The position numbers and the translations under genes were made by a program. From positions 22,581-86,580 of the IMG/VR virus record IMGVR_UViG_3300042691_028844: a stretch of DNA of 64,000 nucleotides, one strand, 5' to 3'. Under the pieces are notes generated by a model. It was not told the origin of the DNA. It saw only the letters and a program-made list of their open reading frames with translations, and made no database searches. The stretch comes from a virus. This document shows positions 1 to 5,637 of the stretch, piece after piece (within the stretch, counting starts at the first letter, position 1; each line of letters opens with the position of its first letter).

Positions 1-362
1 TGATTCTTGTCGTAGAGGTAGCACTCTCCAGATAATCCAGATCGGCTATCGTATGTGATCCAAATTACTTTCATGTACTTGCTGACCATTAAGGTTGCGT
101 AGTGAGCTGAAATGAAGTCGAAAATGTCTTGGTCGTAGTTGCCATCTTCCGTGTCAAGTTTGATGGTTAGCTTGTCGCCGTCGAGTTCAAGATACTGCTC
201 GGTTTCCTCTACAAAACCCTCGTATGTTACCCATTCAAGTGAGGGCGGAATCTCATCCTCGTGATTGGTCAGGTAATCGTAAATGTGCAGAAGTACATCT
301 TCCTTAGACTTGATGTTAGCGACTGTGCAAGTAGCAATCGCAGCGTTATGGGTGTAAGACAT
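1..362 (-). CDS. Small acidic protein, C-terminus cut by window edge
   Basis: An open leftward frame starts at ATG 362 and runs off the left edge, giving about 120 residues beginning MSYTHNAAIATCTVANIKSK. It is acidic and rich in Tyr and Asp, with no membrane segment and no recognised domain. It is the last visible member of the leftward run of small genes that begins near 2.8 kb. The composition resembles soluble accessory proteins of T4-like cyanophages, but I cannot name a function. The frame is uninterrupted, so the coding call is fairly safe; its true length is unknown. Confidence 0.7.
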   Translation of the reverse strand, partial: MSYTHNAAIATCTVANIKSKEDVLLHIYDYLTNHEDEIPPSLEWVTYEGFVEETEQYLELDGDKLTIKLDTEDGNYDQDIFDFISAHYATLMVSKYMKVIWITYDSRSGLSGECYLYDKN

Positions 363-405
363 TGTGATTCAGTGGCAAATGGTAAAGGCGCCCCGCGTAG
401 CGGGA

Positions 406-597
406 TTAACGACAACGTGCATCCCTAGCTTCAGCGTGAAGCTCAGAGATCATGTCTTCTAGCTCATCTTCTGTCGGGGTACTTTTCAGCCGGTCGTAAA
501 TAAGCTCAGCCATCATGTAGATGTGTTCTGTTTCAAGGTAGTTACCTACAGCGTTGTGAGTTGATTTCACATACTCTTCGATTTGTTGGAGTTCCAT
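406..597 (-). CDS. Small acidic hypothetical protein (63 aa)
   Basis: A 63-residue acidic, helix-rich protein starting MELQQIEEYVKSTHNAVGNY. It contains a run of Glu/Asp around PTEDELEDMISELHAEA. No domain is recognised. It is separated by two bases from the next upstream gene (600-761), consistent with one leftward transcript. A GC-rich inverted sequence, CCCGC-GTA-GCGGG at 393-405, lies just after the stop; a similar CCCGCGTTAGCGGG sits at the end of the gene stopping at 1422. It could be a weak terminator, but no T-run follows. Confidence 0.65.
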   Translation of the reverse strand: MELQQIEEYVKSTHNAVGNYLETEHIYMMAELIYDRLKSTPTEDELEDMISELHAEARDARCR

Positions 598-599
598 AA

Positions 600-761
600 T
601 CAGTCAGAGTTCCAGGATTTGCATGGCCTGCGTGATACATAGTATCGCGCAACTGGATCAGAAATGTTGTATTCGTTGCACATACGTGAGGCTTCCTTGT
701 ATGTGTCGAACTGATCCACAGTTTCTAGTTCGTTTGTCGTTTTGCGTTGGATGTAGAACAT
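600..761 (-). CDS. Conserved-type small cyanophage protein (53 aa)
   Basis: ATG at 761 opens a 53-residue frame beginning MFYIQRKTTNELETVDQFDT and ending with a Trp-containing basic tail and stop at 600-602. The pattern (FYIQRKT, VDQFDTYKEA, ARYYVSRRPC) matches small proteins I associate with marine cyanophages, where they are of unknown function. The gene sits between neighbours with gaps of two bases on each side, so co-transcription and possibly coupled translation are likely. No catalytic motif is visible. Confidence 0.65.
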   Translation of the reverse strand: MFYIQRKTTNELETVDQFDTYKEASRMCNEYNISDPVARYYVSRRPCKSWNSD

Positions 762-763
762 AA

Positions 764-1111
764 TTAACCCCGGACGAAGTGGTGGTGAGAATTCACTTCA
801 ACCCTCCAATCATCTTCTTCGATTGCGGTGGCGAACCACTTGTGATTCTTCTGATAAATGCCTGCGCCACAAAGATTGTGCAGGATGACATTCAGGCGTG
901 ACTTAGTTGTAGGTGTTTGCCACCCACAGTCGCAGATACTTACAAGGTCGGGCCTGATCTGTGCGATCAGATTGTCGTGAAGGTAGACGTTAATCCGTTC
1001 GATGTTTGTGTCACCGTGCGGGAAGTACGTTACCTGAACTCGTGTATTGCTGGACTTCCAATCCTTACGATTGCGGATTGCATCCAGCATCTGCTGTTCG
1101 ATCACTCGCAT
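764..1111 (-). CDS. Conserved cyanophage protein of unknown function (115 aa)
   Basis: A 115-residue protein starting MRVIEQQMLDAIRNRKDWKS. The N-terminal block is strongly reminiscent of a protein found across cyanophages whose function is not established. The middle holds NIERINVYLHDNLIAQI, likely two beta strands, followed by a basic region (TTKSRLNVILHNL) that could bind nucleic acid; that last point is inference. The C-terminus carries an HHH run close to the end. It is co-directional with the other leftward genes. Confidence 0.75.
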   Translation of the reverse strand: MRVIEQQMLDAIRNRKDWKSSNTRVQVTYFPHGDTNIERINVYLHDNLIAQIRPDLVSICDCGWQTPTTKSRLNVILHNLCGAGIYQKNHKWFATAIEEDDWRVEVNSHHHFVRG

Positions 1112-1142
1112 TGTTCGATCCTCGTGGTTAGTTAGTGTGGAT

Positions 1143-1385
1143 TCAGTCAGTTAAGGTTGCAAGCACAATCTCACACCTATCCGTTGGACGGATGATGATG
1201 TAAGTGCCCCAATCTGAGGTGATACAGGGTAATCCTGTCCACCCAAGTTCTTTCTTGAGTGTGCGTACAATCCACGCTGAACTGTACTTTTCAGGTATCT
1301 CTACCTCGCTGCGGTTAACCCAGCAATAGTTAGGCTCTCCACCGAATGTATCGGTGTGCTCAATGCTCCACAGTTTGTGTGACAT
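1143..1385 (-). CDS. Small conserved phage protein, HTDTFGGE type (80 aa)
   Basis: An 80-residue protein beginning MSHKLWSIEHTDTFGGEPNY. The N-terminal HTDTFGGExNYxWV pattern occurs in small proteins I associate with cyanophages and other marine phages; their role is unknown. The second half alternates hydrophobic strands (TYIIIRP, EIVLATL), suggesting a small alpha/beta fold. It belongs to the leftward early-type cluster. Confidence 0.65.
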   Translation of the reverse strand: MSHKLWSIEHTDTFGGEPNYCWVNRSEVEIPEKYSSAWIVRTLKKELGWTGLPCITSDWGTYIIIRPTDRCEIVLATLTD

Positions 1386-1421
1386 TGTGATGTTGGTGTA
1401 ATTGTGTGAGTTGGCCCCGCG

Positions 1422-1613
1422 TTAGCGGGTGATAACCGTGTCGCCGTTATCCTCAATCTGAGAAGTTATAACTGTGCGCCCACAAAGTGCATTGTATGCT
1501 GCGGGGCACTCGCGCATAAGAATCCTGCGCAAATCCTGCGACATGTGGTAAGACATTGTGCGCAGGAGAATCTCTTTGTGGTAGTAGGAGATCTGGTCAA
1601 AGTTGCTGCTCAT
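1422..1613 (-). CDS. Small hypothetical protein (63 aa)
   Basis: A 63-residue protein starting MSSNFDQISYYHKEILLRTM. The first half is predicted helical with Met and Arg; the end is ITSQIEDNGDTVITR. No recognised domain. Its start overlaps the stop of the upstream gene (1610-1810) by four bases in the ATGA arrangement, so translation is probably coupled. Confidence 0.6.
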   Translation of the reverse strand: MSSNFDQISYYHKEILLRTMSYHMSQDLRRILMRECPAAYNALCGRTVITSQIEDNGDTVITR

Positions 1614-1810
1614 CGGTTTGGATTGCAGGTGTTGGGGATAATCTGGACCGTGGTGATGTTGCCCTCTATAGACAGAAGGGCGTCATCAATCTGTTTGATC
1701 TTGTCACCTAACGTTGTATAAACGTGCGGGTACCCATTAAATAATTGCAGTAATGCTGTGCGATAGTCAATCAAAGCTATGCGAATTGTGGTCGCGTCGA
1801 TTGTAGTCAT
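1610..1810 (-). CDS. Small hypothetical protein (66 aa)
   Basis: A 66-residue protein beginning MTTIDATTIRIALIDYRTAL, mostly helical. The stop overlaps the start of the following leftward gene by four bases. No domain is recognised. Its place inside a tightly packed set of similar-sized genes is the main support. Confidence 0.6.
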   Translation of the reverse strand: MTTIDATTIRIALIDYRTALLQLFNGYPHVYTTLGDKIKQIDDALLSIEGNITTVQIIPNTCNPNR

Positions 1811-1841
1811 GGCGGTGAATGATGATAGTAATTTGATGCAG

Positions 1842-2012
1842 TCAGTCTGTAGGTGAGCCTGCTAGAAACTCAGCCTCGCTGATAATCTCTACCCAAGCGT
1901 GTGGGAGAGATTCAGCGAATGAATCGTAGGCGTCATCAGCTTCTGAATAAGAGTCAAAGTGTGCGAGAGTTTCGTAGCCATAGGGCGAGAGATTAACGAT
2001 GCGGTAAGACAT
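1842..2012 (-). CDS. Small acidic protein (56 aa)
   Basis: ATG at 2012 opens a 56-residue frame beginning MSYRIVNLSPYGYETLAHFD and ending AEFLAGSPTD, stop at 1842-1844. It is acidic, Tyr/Ser-rich and looks like a small two-layer fold (RIVNLSP, WVEIISEAEF strands). It starts with MSYR like several small cyanophage proteins. It fills what would otherwise be a gap between 1811 and 2034, which supports it as a real gene. Confidence 0.6.
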   Translation of the reverse strand: MSYRIVNLSPYGYETLAHFDSYSEADDAYDSFAESLPHAWVEIISEAEFLAGSPTD

Positions 2013-2034
2013 GATTCAGAAAGAATAGGTGAGG

Positions 2035-2193
2035 TTAGGCTTGGTCAGGGTAAATAAGTTTATGCTGTTTAAGCAAGATCATGTGATCGAGTGCGTCACC
2101 TAAGGTAGAGCGAACATACTCATCCTTCAGGCCAGCTAACTCATAGGCTTCGTAAACAGCGCGATAGAGTTCATCGAATTGTGTTTGTATCAT
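2035..2193 (-). CDS. Small helical protein (52 aa)
   Basis: ATG at 2193 opens a 52-residue frame starting MIQTQFDELYRAVYEAYELA and ending YPDQA, stop at 2035-2037. It is predicted nearly all helical, with LGDALDHMILLKQHKL as a second helix. It follows the tight leftward spacing of its neighbours. No function can be assigned. Confidence 0.55.
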   Translation of the reverse strand: MIQTQFDELYRAVYEAYELAGLKDEYVRSTLGDALDHMILLKQHKLIYPDQA

Positions 2194-2223
2194 GGTGACA
2201 AGATGCAGGGTTAGTTACAGCAA

Positions 2224-2433
2224 TCAAGTATTCGGTTTGATTAACTTAAACTCCTGAATGTCGTAATAAGCAATAGTGTCTGCACTATAACTACGCAAAC
2301 GCTTTAACTCATTCTGTGCGCCGCGATCAGACTTGAACCACTGGTGATTCCATCGGCCGCGAGACTTAACAGCCACGCAATGCGTGGCATTCTTCTCAAC
2401 TTGGCGACCAGTTGCGAGGGTAAAAGTGTTCAT
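2224..2433 (-). CDS. Small basic protein (69 aa)
   Basis: The open frame extends to 2481, but the ATG at 2431-2433 is preferred because it lies just past the stop of the upstream gene (2441) instead of overlapping it by 40 bases. The product starts MNTFTLATGRQVEKNATHCV and is basic, with SRGRWNHQWFKSDRGAQNEL, a pattern seen in small cyanophage proteins. It could be a nucleic-acid-binding peptide, but no motif proves it. Confidence 0.6.
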   Translation of the reverse strand: MNTFTLATGRQVEKNATHCVAVKSRGRWNHQWFKSDRGAQNELKRLRSYSADTIAYYDIQEFKLIKPNT

Positions 2434-2440
2434 GATTAAA

Positions 2441-2797
2441 TCAAACAGACTGACGAAGATGAGAGAAACCGGGCACTTCATGAGCCCAGTCGGGTGAGGG
2501 CAACGTGCGCCGCAATTCGTTATACAAACCCGGCTTAATGTTTATACGTTCCGCATCGTATGCGGCACTGCGCCAGATACCTGGCACTGCATCGCTACCC
2601 ATGTAGCCTTCATCCCATGCGGCTATACGTTGCCCTTCATTAACAAGAACATACAGCCGCCGTGGGTTACCATTACGGTCGTTATGTGTGCAAAGATGTT
2701 GGAAGTACATGGCAAAAGATGCGACGAATTTAGTAAAACAATCAGCGAGAAAGTTTGGCCGATTGTTTACGCGAAAGGTTCGCAGCCTTGCGAGCAA
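2441..2797 (-). CDS. Cyanophage-type protein with apparent 5' frameshift
   Basis: The open frame gives about 118 residues including FRVNNRPNFLADCF, RLYVLVNEGQRIAAWDEGYM, ERINIKPGLYNEL and SPDWAHEVPGF, a series I associate with a conserved cyanophage protein. That family usually begins MTAKQIEAIA followed directly by the RVxNRPNFxAD block. Here MTAKQIEAIARK is encoded from ATG 2822 in a different frame, which stops near 2743. The join would need a frameshift near 2780-2792. Translation could instead start at TTG 2797. Possible explanations are a base error, gene decay or programmed frameshifting. Confidence 0.6.
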   Translation of the reverse strand: MLARLRTFRVNNRPNFLADCFTKFVASFAMYFQHLCTHNDRNGNPRRLYVLVNEGQRIAAWDEGYMGSDAVPGIWRSAAYDAERINIKPGLYNELRRTLPSPDWAHEVPGFSHLRQSV

Positions 2798-2945
2798 TTG
2801 CTTCGATTTGCTTAGCAGTCATGACGGATCACCTGTTAAAACAATGTGGACGTTGAGAGAGTGAATCTCTCAGGTAAAGTGTAAGTTACACCCTACGGGA
2901 GAGAATCACGCTGACAAGATAAACGCTAAGATTGATTCAGTGCCA

Positions 2946-2962
2946 TGATCTAATTTAGATCA
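2946..2962. repeat. Perfect palindrome TGATCTAA-T-TTAGATCA
   Basis: Eight-base arms with a single central base, embedded in AT-rich sequence about 125 bases upstream of the leftward cluster's first start codon. The size and symmetry suit an operator for a dimeric repressor; that role is inferred. Confidence 0.6.
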
Positions 2963-3059
2963 TAACTTGATCCACGATTGGTCTACCTTGTCAGCGGACT
3001 AGAAACAATCCGGGATCCCTCAAAGGATCATCCGGTAATCAAACGGAAAACATAATCGA

Positions 3060-3224
3060 CGCACAGTGTTAGTTACAGCGTACGAATGCAATCGCTGGCA
3101 GATAACTAATCCCGCCATCCTACGGGCGCCGCCGTGGTGAGGGATCAGTGTCCAACGGTCCGCGTACCTGCTCTAAAGACAGATACGCTGGACACAATCA
3201 GTACAATGTAACTAACACTGTGCG
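3060..3224. repeat. Inverted repeat, 18-base exact arms, with nested hairpin
   Basis: CGCACAGTGTTAGTTACA at 3060-3077 is matched exactly by its reverse complement at 3207-3224. Inside the 129-base loop a second pairing is possible between GTGTCCA (about 3149-3155) and TGGACAC (about 3189-3195), extended by GCGTA/TACGC. The whole could fold into a long cruciform or a structured RNA. Confidence 0.7.
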
Positions 3225-3262
3225 CTGATAATGTGTACGGTGCGACCCATACATTGCGCAGC

Positions 3263-3302
3263 TAGTTACAGGGAACGACCCTGCAGATCAGTTGTAGTTA
3301 CA
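3263..3302 (+). repeat. TAGTTACA boxes
   Basis: The octamer TAGTTACA occurs at 3263-3270 and 3295-3302, again at 3070-3077 and 2212-2219, and inverted at 3207-3214. CTGATAATG[CT]GT is likewise repeated near 3225 and 3311. Short repeated boxes close to inverted repeats could be iteron-like protein sites; no function is shown. Confidence 0.5.
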
Positions 3303-3346
3303 ACGTGCCCACTGATAATGCGTGACATAGATACAGAGCGTGAGTA

Positions 3347-3363
3347 GATAGGGTTCGCCTATC
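3347..3363. repeat. Perfect hairpin GATAGG-GTTCG-CCTATC
   Basis: Six-base perfect arms around a five-base loop, without a following T-run, within the non-coding region. It is probably part of the structured origin-like region and not a terminator. Confidence 0.5.
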
Positions 3364-3807
3364 GGACAGTGTGACCCACGGTTATACCTTGCGGGGGAAC
3401 TTCCGCGCCCGCTTCATCACTTAAGTATGAAATAGTTAGCTATTGTGTCGGCTACCCGTGCTAACCCGCACACACATAACTAAACTATTTAATTGTCAAG
3501 GTTCGTCAACCTAGTTACCTACTACAACTCCCGCCGCTCACGTTCGGTTACACCATGCCTGCCATCGCCTACGTTTCGGGGAAGAGCTCCCTACCATCGG
3601 CGGCACGCGTGGCGACCGTTCGGCCATCGCGGGGTTGATTCAGTTTTCAAGGTTCAACCGATCGGGTTTCGATCAGTGAGCACAGCATCGCCCCGATCTG
3701 GTCCGTCCGTCAACCCTTTCCACTAGGTACAAATACCTATTCTTCTATAAGCGTAGCTAATGGTACAGGTGTCCTAGTCTGCCAGGGTCCTTCTCCAGTA
3801 GGAGGAA

Positions 3808-3888
3808 ACGCACGCACGCACACACACACACGCACACGCACACACGCACACACGCACACACGCACACACACACGCGAGCGCGCGCGTT
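3808..3888. repeat. Alternating CA/CG microsatellite tract
   Basis: About 80 bases alternate purine and pyrimidine almost without break (ACGCACGCACGCACACACAC and similar, ending in CGCGAGCGCGCGCG). Such sequence can adopt left-handed Z-DNA under negative supercoiling. It is directly followed by an AT-rich stretch containing TAAATAAAACTAC and GTATTGTATAACAATAGAG. Confidence 0.85.
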
Positions 3889-4212
3889 AAATAAAACTAC
3901 CTACCCCCTCAGTATTGTATAACAATAGAGTTGTTGTAGCCTACTCCTTGTGTGTTAGTTATACTCAGTGCTAAGTATAAAGAATAGCGAACGCTAAGTG
4001 TATAGCTTATGCTTACTGTCCGTGTTGGTCGCAAGGTCCTTTTTTTTATATAGCGCGCTTACTCGTCGGCGTGGGCGAGAAGGGTCTGGTAATTTTCTGG
4101 GTAAATTGGGGGGCGTAGTTTTGAGTGACAGCATATTGACAGATGCTTCACAAAAATTTTTTCGCCGCGTGGTTTTTGCTTTAGACTTATTCCACGCCGC
4201 GCAGAGTACGGA

Positions 4213-4434
4213 ATGTACTACAGAGATCAGGTTGTAACAGGGCCAGAATTACTGGAAGAGTACATTGCGCAGGTTACTCCTCGTATTGTTCGTAATATCT
4301 ACTCTGGGTACAGTGGTGAACCGCATATTATTACGCCTGGGGACAAATTAAATATGTTGATGGATTACCGTGATGTTATAGATCACGACGCGAATACTTT
4401 GCGTCAGGTTTTAGGCCCTATTCAAGCTCCTTGA
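4213..4434 (+). CDS. Small hypothetical protein (73 aa)
   Basis: A 73-residue protein starting MYYRDQVVTGPELLEEYIAQ, acidic and mixed helix/strand, with PHIITPGDKLNMLMDYRDVI in the middle. It is the first rightward gene after the non-coding region. No clear Shine-Dalgarno precedes it. It ends four bases before the next start. Its regular composition and place in the head of the rightward operon support it. Confidence 0.65.
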   Translation: MYYRDQVVTGPELLEEYIAQVTPRIVRNIYSGYSGEPHIITPGDKLNMLMDYRDVIDHDANTLRQVLGPIQAP

Positions 4435-4438
4435 TACC

Positions 4439-4645
4439 ATGTCTATCTTCAAAGAAGAGGATGCTGCCTTAGGTAAGATCCCTTTTAGCGCAATGGTTCG
4501 GAAATACGGGCCTGAGTTAGCTCTTGCGGGTTACTTCGAGGAGCTTACAGACGCCCCTGACGAGCCTCCGTCACCGATTGCGACAGCTTTCTTACGCAAG
4601 TACCTGTCTGAGCTACCGTCGGAGGACGCTCCTTCTTTCGGGTAA
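4439..4645 (+). CDS. Small acidic hypothetical protein (68 aa)
   Basis: A 68-residue protein starting MSIFKEEDAALGKIPFSAMV. The C-terminal half is Pro/Glu/Asp-rich (DAPDEPPSP, LSELPSEDAPSFG). It lies four bases downstream of the previous gene and just upstream of tRNA-Arg. No domain is recognised. Confidence 0.6.
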   Translation: MSIFKEEDAALGKIPFSAMVRKYGPELALAGYFEELTDAPDEPPSPIATAFLRKYLSELPSEDAPSFG

Positions 4646-4657
4646 AGCGTTTTCCGG

Positions 4658-4731
<74 letters not shown>

Positions 4732-4743
4732 TTAGAGCTTCTT

Positions 4744-5178
4744 TTGTCGTGTCGGGTTATTCCACTCCCGCGCCACGGAAGGGTGTTCAGGGCGTGTGTT
4801 TATCGCAGATACGAAGCTTCATTTAGACTAAAACAAGCTCGATTTTCACTTGTGACTTATTATTCGCCCGATTATGCGCGTTACAACGACCCTGAAGGCT
4901 CTTATGGAGTTCCGGATGAGCTGGGGCCTGTACTCAGGGCTGACCCTAAGTCTTTTCTGTTTGATTACTTGAATAAGAACCTTATTCAAGGACCTCCAGA
5001 GAACATAGATATTTATGAGCAAGAAATGTATAGAGAAGACTCTTCCCCTTCTTTTAAATTAGAGCCGTCTAAATTAGACTTACGCGAATTTAGGGACCCT
5101 AGAGCTCCCGTTACTCCTCGTGAATTTCTAGATCGCGATAAGTTTTTACTTTTGAGCCCTAGGAGTCCCTTGACCTGA
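4744..5178 (+). CDS. Hypothetical protein, acidic, start uncertain
   Basis: The longest frame starts at TTG 4744 (144 residues) and contains SPDYARYNDPEGSYGVPDEL, then FLFDYLNKNLIQGPP and a Pro/Glu/Asp-rich C-terminus. The first 35 residues look unlike the rest; starts further in, such as the GTG before TYYSPDYARY, would drop them. No function is recognised. The last 33 bases overlap the oppositely directed gene at 5146-5535. Its composition resembles the N-terminal part of the large virion protein that follows. Confidence 0.5.
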   Translation: MSCRVIPLPRHGRVFRACVYRRYEASFRLKQARFSLVTYYSPDYARYNDPEGSYGVPDELGPVLRADPKSFLFDYLNKNLIQGPPENIDIYEQEMYREDSSPSFKLEPSKLDLREFRDPRAPVTPREFLDRDKFLLLSPRSPLT

Positions 5179-5535
5179 CATTGATTCAAGGTGAAAAAAG
5201 ATACATTCAGGAAAATCTGCAAAAAACTTAAGTGTAGCGGGGCATAACCAACCTCTAAGTTCGTCTTTTTGCTCTGCTTGTAAGGCGTACCATGCTCCCC
5301 CATGCTCGTTTTTATCTCTTTTTAAGTGTGTTTTGCAATTAGGGAACATTTCTGAGCTAAAAATGATCCTGTACTTGTTTTCCGTGTTCTGTGACGGCAG
5401 GCTTTCGATCATGTAATCGACGATTTCAGGCGTTCCGAGGACAAACGGCTCGTGAATCAAGCCTCGTTTTTCGTCTGTGAAGCACCATGTGTCGGCGTAT
5501 CGGTAGATTTCTACCGTCATCATGCTGTTAGACAA
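5146..5535 (-). CDS. DUF6717-like protein (129 aa)
   Basis: A 129-residue protein with the series VEIYRYADTWCFTDEKRGLI, EPFVLGTPEIVDYMI, KYRIIFSS, GGAWYAL and GWLCPATLKFFADFPECIF. This pattern matches a small soluble domain family (DUF6717) I associate with cyanobacteria and other bacteria, function unknown. It faces its neighbours and overlaps the rightward gene before it at the 3' end. It looks like a single-gene insertion, possibly of host origin. Start at ATG 5535; a GGTAC/CCAGTATGGTAC box lies about 30 bases upstream. Confidence 0.75.
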   Translation of the reverse strand: MSNSMMTVEIYRYADTWCFTDEKRGLIHEPFVLGTPEIVDYMIESLPSQNTENKYRIIFSSEMFPNCKTHLKRDKNEHGGAWYALQAEQKDELRGWLCPATLKFFADFPECIFFHLESMSGQGTPRAQK

Positions 5536-5610
5536 AGCACTGAGCGCATAGGACTCGTGTAGTGTACCATACTGGACCGAGACCCGTCCTGCCTCCGTGG
5601 CCAGACCTCG

Positions 5611-5616
5611 TATACT
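5611..5616 (+). promoter_or_regulatory. -10-like box TATACT
   Basis: TATACTTAAAGTA sits 22 bases before the GTG start of the large protein at 5638. No good -35 is seen. It is one of a recurring set of TANACT boxes 20-30 bases before starts in this window. Confidence 0.5.
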
Positions 5617-5637
5617 TAAAGTAAAGCGGGTTGTTAC

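Larger units (their letters stand above)
2823..4212. other. 1.4 kb non-coding control region, candidate origin or end
   Basis: No convincing gene is visible here. The region separates the leftward cluster ending at 2822 from the rightward genes starting at 4213. It contains a palindrome (2946-2962), an exact 18-base inverted repeat (3060-3077 and 3207-3224), a perfect short hairpin (3347-3363), repeated TAGTTACA boxes, an 80-base alternating purine-pyrimidine tract (3808-3888) and AT-rich stretches around 3895-4020. Divergent transcription plus this repeat density is what phage replication origins or genome-end regions often look like, but nothing here proves either. Confidence 0.5.

Noticed and set aside
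3493-3726. 77-residue plus-strand frame in the non-coding region
   Set aside because: TTG start, no ribosome site, Arg/Ser/Pro-rich sequence without regular folding pattern, and it lies in the repeat-rich region; probably random.
3998-4237. 79-residue plus-strand frame upstream of the first rightward gene
   Set aside because: Overlaps the better frame at 4213, starts in AT-rich promoter-like DNA and contains poly-Phe stretches translated from T-runs.
5013-5303. 96-residue minus-strand frame
   Set aside because: Lies antisense in the 4744 gene and within the DUF6717-like gene in another frame; composition is that of a shadow frame.
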